DNA of 34,288 nucleotides from assembly GCA_003245895.1 (NCBI GenBank), contig QKBZ01000008.1:1-34288 (forward strand), read 5' to 3'. The notes under the pieces were generated by a model that saw only the letters and a list, made by a program, of their open reading frames with translations, was not told where the DNA came from and made no database searches. Source of the stretch: Beggiatoa sp. Its GTDB lineage: Bacteria > Pseudomonadota > Gammaproteobacteria > Beggiatoales > Beggiatoaceae. This document shows positions 8,073 through 16,238 of this stretch, one piece after another. A program made the position numbers and the translations under genes. The stretch's first letter is position 1. The number at the start of each line of letters is the position of its first letter.

Positions 8073-8355
8073 TTGTAGGTCGGATAAGGCGTTAGCCGCC
8101 ATCCGACATTGGGCTTTTGTTGCTCACTGTTTTCTCGTTCCCACCATTTTGGTGGGAATGCATACTGCGTCGCTCCAGCGGCGCGAGTCGCAGTTATAGG
8201 CAGATTCACATTGCTATTCGTGCCGCTGGAGCGACACGGCATGCATTCCCATCGGGACGATGGGAACGAGAAGCACATTTCTTCTGAGAAAGCTACGCTG
8301 TTCCAAAACAAAAGCCTAATGTCGGATGACGGCTAACGCCTTATCCGACCTACAA
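8073..8355. repeat. Nested palindromic element with 49-bp inverted repeats
   Basis: Outer arms 8073-8121 and 8307-8355 are inverted copies matching at 47 of 49 positions, starting TTGTAGGTCGGATAAGGCG. They enclose a complete CTCGTTCCCA-type element (8132-8272). There is no coding capacity. The near identity of the outer arms suggests recent insertion or gene conversion. It lies between rpiA and fabI and may have displaced their spacing. Confidence 0.8.
8132..8272. repeat. CTCGTTCCCA-type palindromic element (inner)
   Basis: Terminal repeats are TTCTCGTTCCCA (8132-8143) and TGGGAACGAGAA (8261-8272). Subterminal GGGAATGCAT and ATGCATTCCC are inverted, and the interior pair GTCGCTCCAGCGGC / GCCGCTGGAGCGAC is inverted as well. 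Same family as 5267-5414. Confidence 0.8.
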
Positions 8356-8362
8356 TACCCGA

Positions 8363-9151
8363 TTAACTGCTATAACCGCCCATTGCTGTAATATTAAAGC
8401 CTGCATCGACATAAGTGATTTCACCTGTGATGCCATGCGCTAAATCAGAGCATAAGAACGCCGCAGTATTGCCCACGTCTTCAATGCTGACGTTACGACG
8501 TAATGGCGCGTTTTGCTCAACATAATTCAACATATTGCGGAAATCAGAAATACCCGCCGCTGCTAAAGTGCGGATAGGCCCTGCTGAAATACCGTTCACA
8601 CGCACGCCGCGAGGCCCTAAGCTGTAAGCTAAGTAACGTACATTGGCTTCTAAGCTGGCTTTGGCTAAGCCCATCACGTTGTAATTCGGCAGCGCACGCA
8701 CAGCCCCTAAATACGATAATGTGACCACCGCAGACTCACGGCCTTCCATCATCGGCAATGCGGCTTTGGTTAAGGCGGATAAGCTGTAAGAGCTAATTTC
8801 ATGCGCCATCAGGAAGCCTTCACGGGTGGCATTGTCTAAATACTCACCTTTTAATTCTTCCCCTGGTGCAAACGCAACCGCATGCACCAAAATATCTAAA
8901 CCATCCCAGCTTTGTTTTAACTTATCAAATACGGCTTGAATTTGTGCATCGTCTTTCACGTCACAAGGCATAGTTAAGCTAGAGCCACACTCTTCAGCCA
9001 TTTTTTCCACGCGACCTTGTAATTTTTCATTTTGATAAGTAAAGGCTAACTCTGCGCCTTCACGGTGCATGGCTTGTGCAACACCCCATGCAATAGAACG
9101 GTTACTGGCTAAGCCGATAATTAACGCTTTTTTACCAGCTAAAAATCCCAT
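8363..9151 (-). CDS. fabI: Enoyl-[acyl-carrier-protein] reductase (NADH), FabI
   Basis: Catalyses the last reductive step of each fatty-acid elongation cycle. It has 262 residues, the same length as E. coli FabI. It is a divergent short-chain dehydrogenase: the NADH-binding motif is [11 protein letters not shown] near residues 13-23, and the catalytic Tyr-x6-Lys is Tyr157/Lys164 with the second conserved Tyr147 ([22 protein letters not shown]). The C-terminal [14 protein letters not shown] is typical. The start ATG at 9151 has AAGGAG upstream. It is the usual target of triclosan-type inhibitors (family knowledge). Confidence 0.95.
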   Translation of the reverse strand: MGFLAGKKALIIGLASNRSIAWGVAQAMHREGAELAFTYQNEKLQGRVEKMAEECGSSLTMPCDVKDDAQIQAVFDKLKQSWDGLDILVHAVAFAPGEELKGEYLDNATREGFLMAHEISSYSLSALTKAALPMMEGRESAVVTLSYLGAVRALPNYNVMGLAKASLEANVRYLAYSLGPRGVRVNGISAGPIRTLAAAGISDFRNMLNYVEQNAPLRRNVSIEDVGNTAAFLCSDLAHGITGEITYVDAGFNITAMGGYSS

Positions 9152-9712
9152 GTGTCATCTCCTTGATTACGGGTTTATTTTGTAATTGTCTTTAAATAAA
9201 GATATTTATCTGTGGTATGGCAGTTTTATCGCTGCGGTACAGATAGGAATGAGCACAAACTACAACAATTCGTCACAATTTACGACTCATTTTAACGCTT
9301 TTTAAGTTTCCTGTAGGGTGGAATAGCGCAGCGTATTCCACCATAAAGCTCTGTAAATCATTTTGAATCGGATAACAAATCTCACCTGCGGTTTAACGTC
9401 GCATGACGCTCCGCTTATGCGACCTACTACACACCATGACTCATCTGTATGTGTCTTGCTTGCCCTGAAACAATAGCGCAACAGCTATTTTAAGTCTTCA
9501 ATCGCTAGGAAAACCCAACACACTTAAATTGTCCAATTGTTTAGATTTAAGATTGTAGGTTAGAATAGCCTTAACTACCTACGACCGTCGATAAGCTTTA
9601 TAATGCGGAGTAATCGCTGAATTCCGTGGCAAAGCGTGATAAAAACTGACCGCTCTGGCACAATATCCCCTTTCTTTCATTCGCGAATATTCAAGCATAG
9701 GAATACACCAGC
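9152..9712. other. Gene-free region between fabI and the methyltransferase gene
   Basis: The region lies between divergent genes. It contains two GTAGG-type repeat units (9313-9344 and 9398-9427) and a TATAAT (9599-9604) that could be the -10 of the plus-strand operon, though I found no convincing -35. No coding frame is supported. Confidence 0.5.
9313..9427. repeat. GTAGG-type repeat doublet with unlike arms
   Basis: The left unit (9313-9344) is GTAGGGTGG...CCACC with a GCGCAGCG centre, like the arms at 22965-23079. The right unit (9398-9427), in inverted orientation, reads GTAGGTCGCA...TGCGAC with a GCGGAGCG centre. Both units share GTAGG plus a GCGnAGCG-type loop, but their stems differ. 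Confidence 0.65.
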
Positions 9713-10375
9713 ATGGCAGAACTTAACATTGAAGAAGCACGTTTTAACATGGTTGAACAACAAGTCCGTCCTTGGGAAGTGTTAAACCATAATATCTTAG
9801 ATTTAATGATGGACGTGCCGCGTGAAGCCTTTGTCCCTGAAGCTTATCAACACCTTGCTTTTGCTGACATTCATGTGCCTTTAGCTCATGCTCAAGTCAT
9901 GATGGCACCTAAACAAGAAGGTCGTGTTTTACAAACATTAACCTTAAAAAATACTGACCGTGTGTTAGAAATTGGCACCGGTAGCGGTTATTTAACAGCG
10001 TTATTAGGCCGTTTAGTCAATCACGTAGACTCTGTTGATATTTACGACACTTTCACTAAAGCTGCTGAAGCTGCATTAAAAGCACACAATATTGCTAATG
10101 TGAGCTTGAATACCGGTGATGCAGTCAGTGGTTGGAACAAAGAAGTTCAATACGACGCGATTGTATTAACCGGTTCTTTACCTGTGTTCAATACGCAATT
10201 CCAAGAACAATTAACCATTGGCGGTCGCTTGTTCGTTATCGTGGGCGAACCACCGATTATGGAAGCGCGTTTAATCACCCGTGTTAGCGAGCAAGAATGG
10301 ATTGAAGACAGCGTGTTTGAAACCAGCATTCCTGCTTTAGTCGGCGCACCACTGCCACGTCGTTTTGTATTATAA
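9713..10375 (+). CDS. Protein-L-isoaspartate O-methyltransferase family protein
   Basis: A 220-residue class I SAM-dependent methyltransferase related to Pcm. The SAM-binding motif VLEIGTGSGYLTALLG is at residues 84-99, with the following acidic strand VDSVDIYD. The region that in true Pcm reads GQTISxP (substrate loop) here reads AHAQVMMAP, so the isoaspartyl-repair activity is doubtful; the substrate may differ. It begins at ATG 9713 with AGGAAT upstream. It leads a plus-strand set: the rhodanese gene follows after 19 bases, then tolC about 100 bases later. The same neighbours are, to my knowledge, seen in other gammaproteobacteria. Confidence 0.8.
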   Translation: MAELNIEEARFNMVEQQVRPWEVLNHNILDLMMDVPREAFVPEAYQHLAFADIHVPLAHAQVMMAPKQEGRVLQTLTLKNTDRVLEIGTGSGYLTALLGRLVNHVDSVDIYDTFTKAAEAALKAHNIANVSLNTGDAVSGWNKEVQYDAIVLTGSLPVFNTQFQEQLTIGGRLFVIVGEPPIMEARLITRVSEQEWIEDSVFETSIPALVGAPLPRRFVL

Positions 10376-10394
10376 AGTATAGGATGTAAAGGTA

Positions 10395-10712
10395 ATGCGC
10401 CATCTTCAGCCAAGAGACTTGCACGCATATCTTGCCAGTGGCGCACAACCGCTGTTATTAGATGTGCGCGAAGCGTGGGAATATCAAATCTGTCATTTGC
10501 CTGATTCGACTTTATTGCCGATGGGTCAAGTGTTACAGCAATATCAAACCCTAGACTCCGCGCGCGAAACTGTCATTATCTGCCATCACGGTGTGCGTAG
10601 TCAGCAAGTGGCTTTTTTCTTGGAAAGTCGTGGGTTTAAAAATCTCATTAATTTAAGCGGTGGTATTGATGCGTGGGCAAAAACAGTTGACCCACATATG
10701 TCAACATATTGA
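10395..10712 (+). CDS. Single-domain rhodanese-like sulfurtransferase
   Basis: 105 residues forming one rhodanese domain. It has the LLDVREAWEY motif at residues 20-30 and an active-site loop, CHHGVRS, with the catalytic Cys at about residue 63, so it is likely active as a persulfide carrier. The GGIDAWA motif at the end is standard. There is no signal peptide, so it is cytoplasmic. AAAGG sits just before ATG 10395. The 19-base gap to the methyltransferase gene suggests co-transcription. The sulfur acceptor is unknown. Confidence 0.9.
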   Translation: MRHLQPRDLHAYLASGAQPLLLDVREAWEYQICHLPDSTLLPMGQVLQQYQTLDSARETVIICHHGVRSQQVAFFLESRGFKNLINLSGGIDAWAKTVDPHMSTY

Positions 10713-10817
10713 CCAGAATACCGCTTGTTTTTTCTTCACATTGTTACAACCGTTAACTGCAACAACGCTTAAACTCTACTTTAGCCATTTTAGCCCTCTG
10801 AAAAGGAACTCAAACAC

Positions 10818-12215
10818 ATGCTGAACCTTGTTCGCTTATTGCTTGTTTCCGGTGCTTTACTTAGCACTGCTGCACAAGCAGAATCGTTATTACATATTTA
10901 TCAGCAAGCTGAACAAAATGATCCACAACTGAAAATTGCGGATACTGAGCGCTTAATCTCATTAGAAGGTAGACCTTTAGCCGAGTCTGCATTGTCGCCA
11001 GTGGTTGTGTTGCAAGGTTCTGCAATGGAGAACTACAACACTGCTGATTTTTTTGGTGATGACAGTAACGAAAACACGACATTGGGTTATAACTTATCAA
11101 TGTCGATGCCGTTATACGATCCTGATACCCGCTTAGCCATCGATCAAGCTGATGTTGCTGTTCAACAAGCAGAAGCTAATTTTGAAACAGAACGGCAAAA
11201 CTTAATGATGCGCGTGGCAGAGGCGTATTTTAATATTTTAGCCCGCCAAGATGATGTCAGTTTCACTGAATCCACACGCACAGCCTTAGCGCGTCAATTA
11301 GAGCAAACCCAACAGCGTTTTGAAGTGGGTTTGATTGCCATCACTGACGTGCAAGAAGCACAAGCAGGTCATGATGCTGCTGTTGCAGATGTGATTCGCA
11401 CTAAGAACTTAGTCAATAATGCGCAGGAATCTTTGCGTGAAATTACCGGCACGTATTATAAGACCTTATCAAGCTTAAAAGGCGATGCACCGTTATTAAG
11501 CCCTGATCCAGCAGACATTAAACAATGGTCAGAAATGGCCTTGGCAAGCAATAACGCGATTAAAGCCACTCAATTAGCGGTTGAATTGGCACGTCAAGAC
11601 ATTGAACGCGCCCGCACTGGCGAAATGCCAACGGTGGATTTAGCCGCCTCACATGGCTATTCTCATGTATTGCGTGGTGACACAGCGCAAAATGCCAGCG
11701 ATGGTAACACCAGCAACCAAGTGGGCGTGACAGTCAGCTATAACTTATACACAGGTGGTGCTGTTCGCACGCAAATTCGTATTGCACAGCAACAATACAC
11801 CAAAGCCTTAGACAGCTTAGAGCAAGTACGCCGCAATATTGAAACCCAAGTGCATAATGCTTACTTAAATGTGATTTCTAATATCAGCCAAGTGGAAGCC
11901 TTACGCCAAGCAGTACGCTCACAAGAAACCGCATTAGAAGCGATTCAAACCGGCTTTGATGTTGGTACACGGACTTCTGTTGATGTGTTAGATGCACAGC
12001 AAAACTTGTTAGGTGCATTGCGTGATTATTCTCAAGCACGTTACAACTATGTGTTAGCGACTTTGCAGTTAAAACAAGCAGCGGGCACGTTAAGCACAGA
12101 AGATTTAACGGCGATTAATGGTTGGTTAACTACTGCAAATGCAGACGCAACAACACATGAAACCAGTGAACCGGAAGAAATGACGGCAGAAGAATTGCCA
12201 GCAGAGGAAGGTTAA
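10818..12215 (+). CDS. tolC: TolC family outer-membrane efflux channel
   Basis: A 465-residue outer-membrane factor. Signal peptide MLNLVRLLLVSGALLSTAAQA, then two repeated OEP halves (about residues 22-215 and 235-430) of long alpha-helical hairpins and beta strands. Typical motifs include QAEANFETERQNLMMRVAEAYF in shortened form (residues about 115-136) and the second-half VGTRTSVDVLDAQQNLL. The trimer forms the exit duct for type I secretion and RND or MFS efflux pumps. The C-terminal tail is acidic (EEMTAEELPAEEG). AAGGA precedes ATG 10818. A perfect 11-bp hairpin follows the stop. Confidence 0.9.
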   Translation: MLNLVRLLLVSGALLSTAAQAESLLHIYQQAEQNDPQLKIADTERLISLEGRPLAESALSPVVVLQGSAMENYNTADFFGDDSNENTTLGYNLSMSMPLYDPDTRLAIDQADVAVQQAEANFETERQNLMMRVAEAYFNILARQDDVSFTESTRTALARQLEQTQQRFEVGLIAITDVQEAQAGHDAAVADVIRTKNLVNNAQESLREITGTYYKTLSSLKGDAPLLSPDPADIKQWSEMALASNNAIKATQLAVELARQDIERARTGEMPTVDLAASHGYSHVLRGDTAQNASDGNTSNQVGVTVSYNLYTGGAVRTQIRIAQQQYTKALDSLEQVRRNIETQVHNAYLNVISNISQVEALRQAVRSQETALEAIQTGFDVGTRTSVDVLDAQQNLLGALRDYSQARYNYVLATLQLKQAAGTLSTEDLTAINGWLTTANADATTHETSEPEEMTAEELPAEEG

Positions 12216-12236
12216 TTTAAGGTTTTGTTGGAAGGC

Positions 12237-12265
12237 ACTAACGCACTTGAAAACAGTGCGTTAGT
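12237..12265. terminator. Hairpin between convergent tolC and phaP
   Basis: The perfect 11-bp stem ACTAACGCACT / AGTGCGTTAGT encloses a 7-base loop. It sits between the two convergent stop codons and could serve both directions; the T tracts are weak. Confidence 0.55.
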
Positions 12266-12278
12266 CTAAGAATACAGC

Positions 12279-12653
12279 TTATTTTTTCTTAGCAGTAGGC
12301 ATAGTTGGCATAGGCATTAATTCAGAAGCCTGTTGCATGCCTTTTTCTACCCAAGCAGATAATTCAGCTTTTACATCGACTAACACTTCTACTGTTTGAC
12401 GTGCATTGTCTAACAGCTTTTCATTCATTTCGCTAAATAATTTAGACTGTGTGGCAGCTAAATCTTGCATGTTTTTAGCTTGAGATAAAGTTTCTAATTG
12501 CTTAGCACCACTTTCCATGTACAGGCTAATCATGTCCATTTGACGCTGTGTCAAACGGGTCATGGCAGTCGTGTTGATTTCGCCTAATTCCTTAATTGCG
12601 TCCATGGCAGATTTGTTCATGTCTGTCCATTGTTTCAGTAAATCGTTTTCCAT
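12279..12653 (-). CDS. phaP: Phasin, PHA-granule protein
   Basis: 124 residues. The protein is amphipathic and almost fully helical, with the phasin pattern (LLKQWTDMNKSAMDAIKELGEIN..., alternating hydrophobic and Gln/Glu/Lys residues) and a short Pro/Lys tail (PTMPTAKKK). Phasins coat polyhydroxyalkanoate granules and control their size. The ribosome site is AGGAG before ATG 12653. Just upstream lies a large dyad (12706-12740) containing two copies of a candidate PhaR operator, as expected of a gene induced when PHA accumulates. It is the last gene of the PHA cluster on this strand. Confidence 0.85.
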   Translation of the reverse strand: MENDLLKQWTDMNKSAMDAIKELGEINTTAMTRLTQRQMDMISLYMESGAKQLETLSQAKNMQDLAATQSKLFSEMNEKLLDNARQTVEVLVDVKAELSAWVEKGMQQASELMPMPTMPTAKKK

Positions 12654-12705
12654 AGCTTTGCTCCTAATTGGTAGTCACTTGGCTGTTGATTGGACAACTC
12701 AAAAA

Positions 12706-12740
12706 TATTGTGCACTGCAACAACCTTGCAGTGCACAATA
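12706..12740 (-). promoter_or_regulatory. Candidate PhaR operator dyad upstream of phaP
   Basis: A perfect 15-bp inverted repeat with a 5-base spacer. Each arm contains TTGTGCACTGCAA, head to head. A close variant, TTGTGCAATGCAA, occurs upstream of phaA. PhaR is known to bind TGC/GCA-rich palindromes before phasin genes. The dyad could also act as a hairpin terminator after phaB, but it has no T tract. Confidence 0.55.
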
Positions 12741-12760
12741 AGATAAATACTGCATGCTGT

Positions 12761-12787
12761 CAAGCCTTAACAAACTGCTAAGGCTTG
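12761..12787 (-). terminator. Hairpin after phaB, possible terminator
   Basis: A 9-bp stem, CAAGCCTTA / TAAGGCTTG, with a 9-base loop, located 28 bases after the phaB stop. No T tract, so this is a weak call. Confidence 0.4.
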
Positions 12788-12814
12788 TCCGCATTTTGAC
12801 GCAAGCAAAGTGGC

Positions 12815-13558
12815 CTATGGCCCTGTGTGCAAGCCGCCATTCATCGCTAAGTTTGCACCAGTGATGAAGCCAGATTTGTCGTCTGCTAAGAACTCAACTG
12901 CCCACGCAATTTCTTCTGGTTTGCCTAAACGGCCAACAGGAATAGTCGCGATGATAGCGTTACGGATTTCTTCTTTAATAGCCATTACCATGCTAGTACC
13001 GATGTAACCAGGAGAAACTGTGTTTACAGTAACGCCTTTGCTAGCAACTTCTTGTGCTAAAGCCATAGTGAAACCGTGCATACCTGCTTTAGCCGCAGAG
13101 TAGTTAGTTTGACCGGCTTGGCCTTTTTGACCATTTACAGAAGAAATGTTGATAACGCGACCCCAGTTGCGTTCAACCATGCCATCAACAACGTGTTTAG
13201 TGACATTGAACACGCTGTCTAAGTTGGTTTTCATTACAGCATCCCACATGCCTTTGTCCATTTTTTTGAACATTTTGTCACGGGTGATACCAGCACCATT
13301 CACTAACACATCGATAGGGCCTAATTTAGACTCAGCTTCTTGTACCATTTTAGCCGCAGAGTCGAAGTCGCTCACGTCACCGGCAACAATCTCGATGTCG
13401 AAGCCTTCTTCTTTCATTTTGGCTTGCCATGCTGGGCCATCGTCAACACCTTCTAACCAAGATGCAGCCACTTTATAGCCAGCTTTAGCTAATCCTTGGC
13501 AAATCGCCGTACCAATACCGCCAGTACCACCAGTTACTAATGCGATTCTTGTGGTCAT
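12815..13558 (-). CDS. phaB: Acetoacetyl-CoA reductase (NADPH)
   Basis: 247 residues, the family length. It reduces acetoacetyl-CoA to (R)-3-hydroxybutyryl-CoA, the second step of PHB synthesis. It is a classical short-chain dehydrogenase: the cofactor motif is TGGTGGIG (residues 9-16), NAG is at NGAG (87-90), and the catalytic Ser140, Tyr153 and Lys157 occur in INISSVNG...TNYSAAK. Residues such as VSPGYIGTSMV and the GLHTGP-type end are characteristic of PhaB rather than FabG. The ribosome site is GGAGG before ATG 13558. It is flanked by phaP and phaR on the same strand, separated by long intergenic regions, so each gene may have its own promoter. Confidence 0.93.
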   Translation of the reverse strand: MTTRIALVTGGTGGIGTAICQGLAKAGYKVAASWLEGVDDGPAWQAKMKEEGFDIEIVAGDVSDFDSAAKMVQEAESKLGPIDVLVNGAGITRDKMFKKMDKGMWDAVMKTNLDSVFNVTKHVVDGMVERNWGRVINISSVNGQKGQAGQTNYSAAKAGMHGFTMALAQEVASKGVTVNTVSPGYIGTSMVMAIKEEIRNAIIATIPVGRLGKPEEIAWAVEFLADDKSGFITGANLAMNGGLHTGP

Positions 13559-14168
13559 GTATATCCTCCAGATAGGTCGATGGTTGGTCTAGTGTGCCGC
13601 TGGGGAGCATTCCCTGTCAGCATCATCAGTCCATGTTGAGTAAAACGACTACATTCAAATAGTAGCGATGTTGATTAAGGCATACCTTCTCATGTGGCAG
13701 TATTTCACCGCCGACAGCAATCCTTGTTGTACAAACATGCTAAAGTCGCCGTTAATCTGACTTACAGTGTAAAGGAATTTTGAATTAGAATCGATAGAGT
13801 TCAACAGACTGCGTAACGGATTTATTTTATGTGCTTGATACCATGATATTAAGTTGTAACATTAGCGAATAAAACAAATCCATTTATGCAGCAAAAACAA
13901 CTTTTAAGATTACCTACTTAGCCAATTTTTAAACAAAAAACATCAGCACTTAATTACCACATAATTAGTATGTGATTTGGGTAAGCAGGTATTTTCTTAT
14001 GTTACATACTATGCACTCAATGCTTTATCAACAGAAAGTCGCTTTGGCTAATTTCATAACCAGTATGCGTGCATCTCTGTTTATTTAAAGTCTGAGTGCA
14101 AAAAAATGACAATAAATCAGTTTGCCTACTCACTGAGACAATTAGCAGCTAAAAACGAATTGATTCCG
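13559..14168. other. Gene-free region between phaR and phaB
   Basis: 610 bases, A+T rich, with no supported gene. It presumably holds the phaB promoter. Structure: imperfect 15-nt inverted arms at 13911-13925 and 13977-13991 (13 of 15 matching) enclose a small hairpin, CACATA/TATGTG (13958-13974). A 29-codon plus-strand frame from ATG 13999 is not convincing. Confidence 0.5.
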
Positions 14169-14660
14169 TTATTTTTTCGAGCTTTTTTCGTCACTGACAT
14201 TAGCAGTGCTATGGTTATCATCTTGGCGACCTGTTATCGTCGCCTTGAAAAAATTTTCCTGCATGTCCTTCCATAAATTAATGTTTTGCTCAGCAATTTC
14301 CGTCATAAACGAAATAGGATTGTACATTTTAGTGCGTACATCATCTTGCTGTTTGGCAAACAAACCTAAACTACGCTCAAAGTAGTTGGCTACGATGCCT
14401 TGCAAAGTATCCCCATAGAAGCGAATCAATTGTGCTAACACCTCACTGCTGAAGATTGGCTCACCTTCTTCTTCCTGTTCCAGAATGATCTGCAACAAAA
14501 TACTACGGGTAATGTCTTGGCCAGTTTTCGCATCTTGAATGCGAAAAGGCACATGTTCCATTACCAGCGTTCTGACATCTTCTAACGTGATATAGCTACT
14601 AATGGCAGTATCGTATAATCGACGGTTAGGATATTTTTTGATAATTCTGGAATCACTCAT
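14169..14660 (-). CDS. phaR: PHA synthesis repressor PhaR
   Basis: 163 residues. The N-terminal DNA-binding domain (PHB accumulation regulatory domain, about residues 6-65) has the hallmark IIKKYPNRRLYDT...YITLEDVRTLV. The second conserved segment (about 70-125) includes LAQLIRFYGDTLQGIVANYFERSL. PhaR binds both phasin promoters and the PHA granule surface, releasing phaP when polymer is present (family knowledge). The C-terminus is polar and variable. The ribosome site is weak (AGAAG before ATG 14660). It is transcribed after phaA; a terminator between them suggests a separate promoter. Confidence 0.92.
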   Translation of the reverse strand: MSDSRIIKKYPNRRLYDTAISSYITLEDVRTLVMEHVPFRIQDAKTGQDITRSILLQIILEQEEEGEPIFSSEVLAQLIRFYGDTLQGIVANYFERSLGLFAKQQDDVRTKMYNPISFMTEIAEQNINLWKDMQENFFKATITGRQDDNHSTANVSDEKSSKK

Positions 14661-14783
14661 GCTCTTAACTTCTAATCGGAATCTCTGCTATGTGTATGTG
14701 TTTAAACCACTGACTTCAATCTAAAAATTTTACCCATCCCGCAGCAGCACAGTGTAAGCTTATCAAACGGTGACACGCAAACT

Positions 14784-14813
14784 AAAATGGCGTGTTTCAC
14801 AACACGCCATTTT
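14784..14813 (-). terminator. Intrinsic terminator of phaA
   Basis: A perfect 13-bp stem, AAAATGGCGTGTT / AACACGCCATTTT, with a 4-base loop. On the minus strand it ends in ATTTTAGTTT. It lies 6 bases after the phaA stop. Confidence 0.8.
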
Positions 14814-14819
14814 GTTACT

Positions 14820-15998
14820 TTAGCGTTCTACCGCTAACGCAACCCCTAAACCACCACCGATACACAAGGTCGCTAAACCTTTTTTCGCATCACGGCGATT
14901 CATTTCATGTAATAAGCCCACTAACACACGCGCACCAGAAGCACCGATAGGATGACCAATGGCAATTGCGCCACCGTTCACATTCACTTTATCAGTGTCC
15001 CAACCTAAGTCACGGTTTACAGAGATAGCTTGTGCAGCAAACGCTTCGTTAGCTTCTACTAAATCTAAATCAGTAGGCTGCCAACCGGCTTTTTCTAAAC
15101 ATTTGCGAGAAGAAGGAATTGGGCCAGTTCCCATGATGCGAGGTTCAACACCTGCGCTAGCATAAGACACGATGCGAGCCATTGGAGTTAAGCCTAATTC
15201 TTTGGCTTTAGACTCAGTCATCACTAACACAGCCGCTGCACCGTCGTTGATGCCTGAAGCATTACCTGCGGTTACGCTGCCGTCTTTGCTAAAGGCTGGA
15301 CGTAATTTTGCCATGCCTTCAGCAGTCGCATCGTGACGGATGAACTCGTCTTCTTTGAATACGATAGGATCGCCTTTGCGCTGTGGAATTTCTACTGGCA
15401 CGATTTGGTCAGCAAAATAGCCTGCTTTTTGTGCAGCAGAGGCTTTTTGTTGTGAAGCAGCGGCAAATGCATCTTGTTCTTCACGGCTGATATCAAAATC
15501 ACACGCGATGTTTTCAGCAGTTTGCCCCATGTGATAATCGTCAAACGCATCCCATAAGCCATCTTTGATCATGCTGTCTTCCATCTTCCAAGGACCCATT
15601 TTAGTGCCTTGACGAGAGTTTGGCAGCAAGTGAGGAGACATGCTCATGTTTTCTTGACCGCCTGCGATAACGATTTCTGCGTCACCACATTTGATCGCTT
15701 GTGCAGCTAAATGAACGGCTTTTAAACCACTACCACACACTTTATTGATGGTCATTGCAGGTGTTGCTACCGGTAAACCAGCTTCAATCACGGCTTGACG
15801 TGCTGGGTTTTGCCCAACCCCTGCGGTCAATACTTGACCTAAGATCACTTCGTCGATTTGCTCTGGTTTCACGCCAGTTTTTTCTAATAAGGCGGAAATT
15901 ACTTTGGCACCTAAAGTGCTTGCAGGAATACCAGACAATGCACCATTAAAGTTACCAACAGCAGTACGCAGTGCTGCGACAATAACAACGTTTTCCAT
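14820..15998 (-). CDS. phaA: Acetyl-CoA C-acetyltransferase (beta-ketothiolase)
   Basis: 392 residues, the biosynthetic-thiolase length. It condenses two acetyl-CoA to acetoacetyl-CoA, the first PHB step. Catalytic residues are all present: nucleophile Cys88 in [10 protein letters not shown], His349 in [12 protein letters not shown] and Cys379 in [15 protein letters not shown] (substrate-site Asn) is also there. The start ATG 15998 has GAGGTAA upstream. A strong terminator follows. A TTGTGCAATGCAA site 78-90 bases upstream resembles the arms of the dyad before phaP. Confidence 0.95.
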   Translation of the reverse strand: MENVVIVAALRTAVGNFNGALSGIPASTLGAKVISALLEKTGVKPEQIDEVILGQVLTAGVGQNPARQAVIEAGLPVATPAMTINKVCGSGLKAVHLAAQAIKCGDAEIVIAGGQENMSMSPHLLPNSRQGTKMGPWKMEDSMIKDGLWDAFDDYHMGQTAENIACDFDISREEQDAFAAASQQKASAAQKAGYFADQIVPVEIPQRKGDPIVFKEDEFIRHDATAEGMAKLRPAFSKDGSVTAGNASGINDGAAAVLVMTESKAKELGLTPMARIVSYASAGVEPRIMGTGPIPSSRKCLEKAGWQPTDLDLVEANEAFAAQAISVNRDLGWDTDKVNVNGGAIAIGHPIGASGARVLVGLLHEMNRRDAKKGLATLCIGGGLGVALAVER

Positions 15999-16075
15999 CT
16001 GTTACCTCATTTTGTGGGCTGGTTTAAAAGTAAGACGTTCAATTCATTAAAATTATCGTTATCGAACCACTCTCT

Positions 16076-16088
16076 TTGCATTGCACAA
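16076..16088 (-). promoter_or_regulatory. Candidate PhaR operator upstream of phaA
   Basis: TTGTGCAATGCAA on the minus strand, one base different from each arm of the dyad at 12706-12740. Confidence 0.45.
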
Positions 16089-16238
16089 ATCTAAGCAATC
16101 GGGCTATGAGTATAAAATACTGCTCTCTTTTTATAAAGTTAAAGCTGAATAAAATGTTAACAAATGCTTATCTCGATTCCTTAACACGGATATTTTATTC
16201 AACTAAGACAAGAATACCGGCTTTCTTTGTGCGCAGCA

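Noticed and set aside
8066-8336. Open frames on both strands in the nested repeat between rpiA and fabI
   Set aside because: Palindromic DNA stays open on both strands; no family resemblance and no ribosome site.
9599-9604. TATAAT as promoter of the methyltransferase operon
   Set aside because: No -35 hexamer at 16-18 bases and no extended -10; kept only as a remark in the region entry.
13999-14088. 29-codon plus-strand frame in the phaR-phaB gap
   Set aside because: Only a weak AGGT-like ribosome site, no recognisable protein pattern, and no neighbouring gene on that strand.
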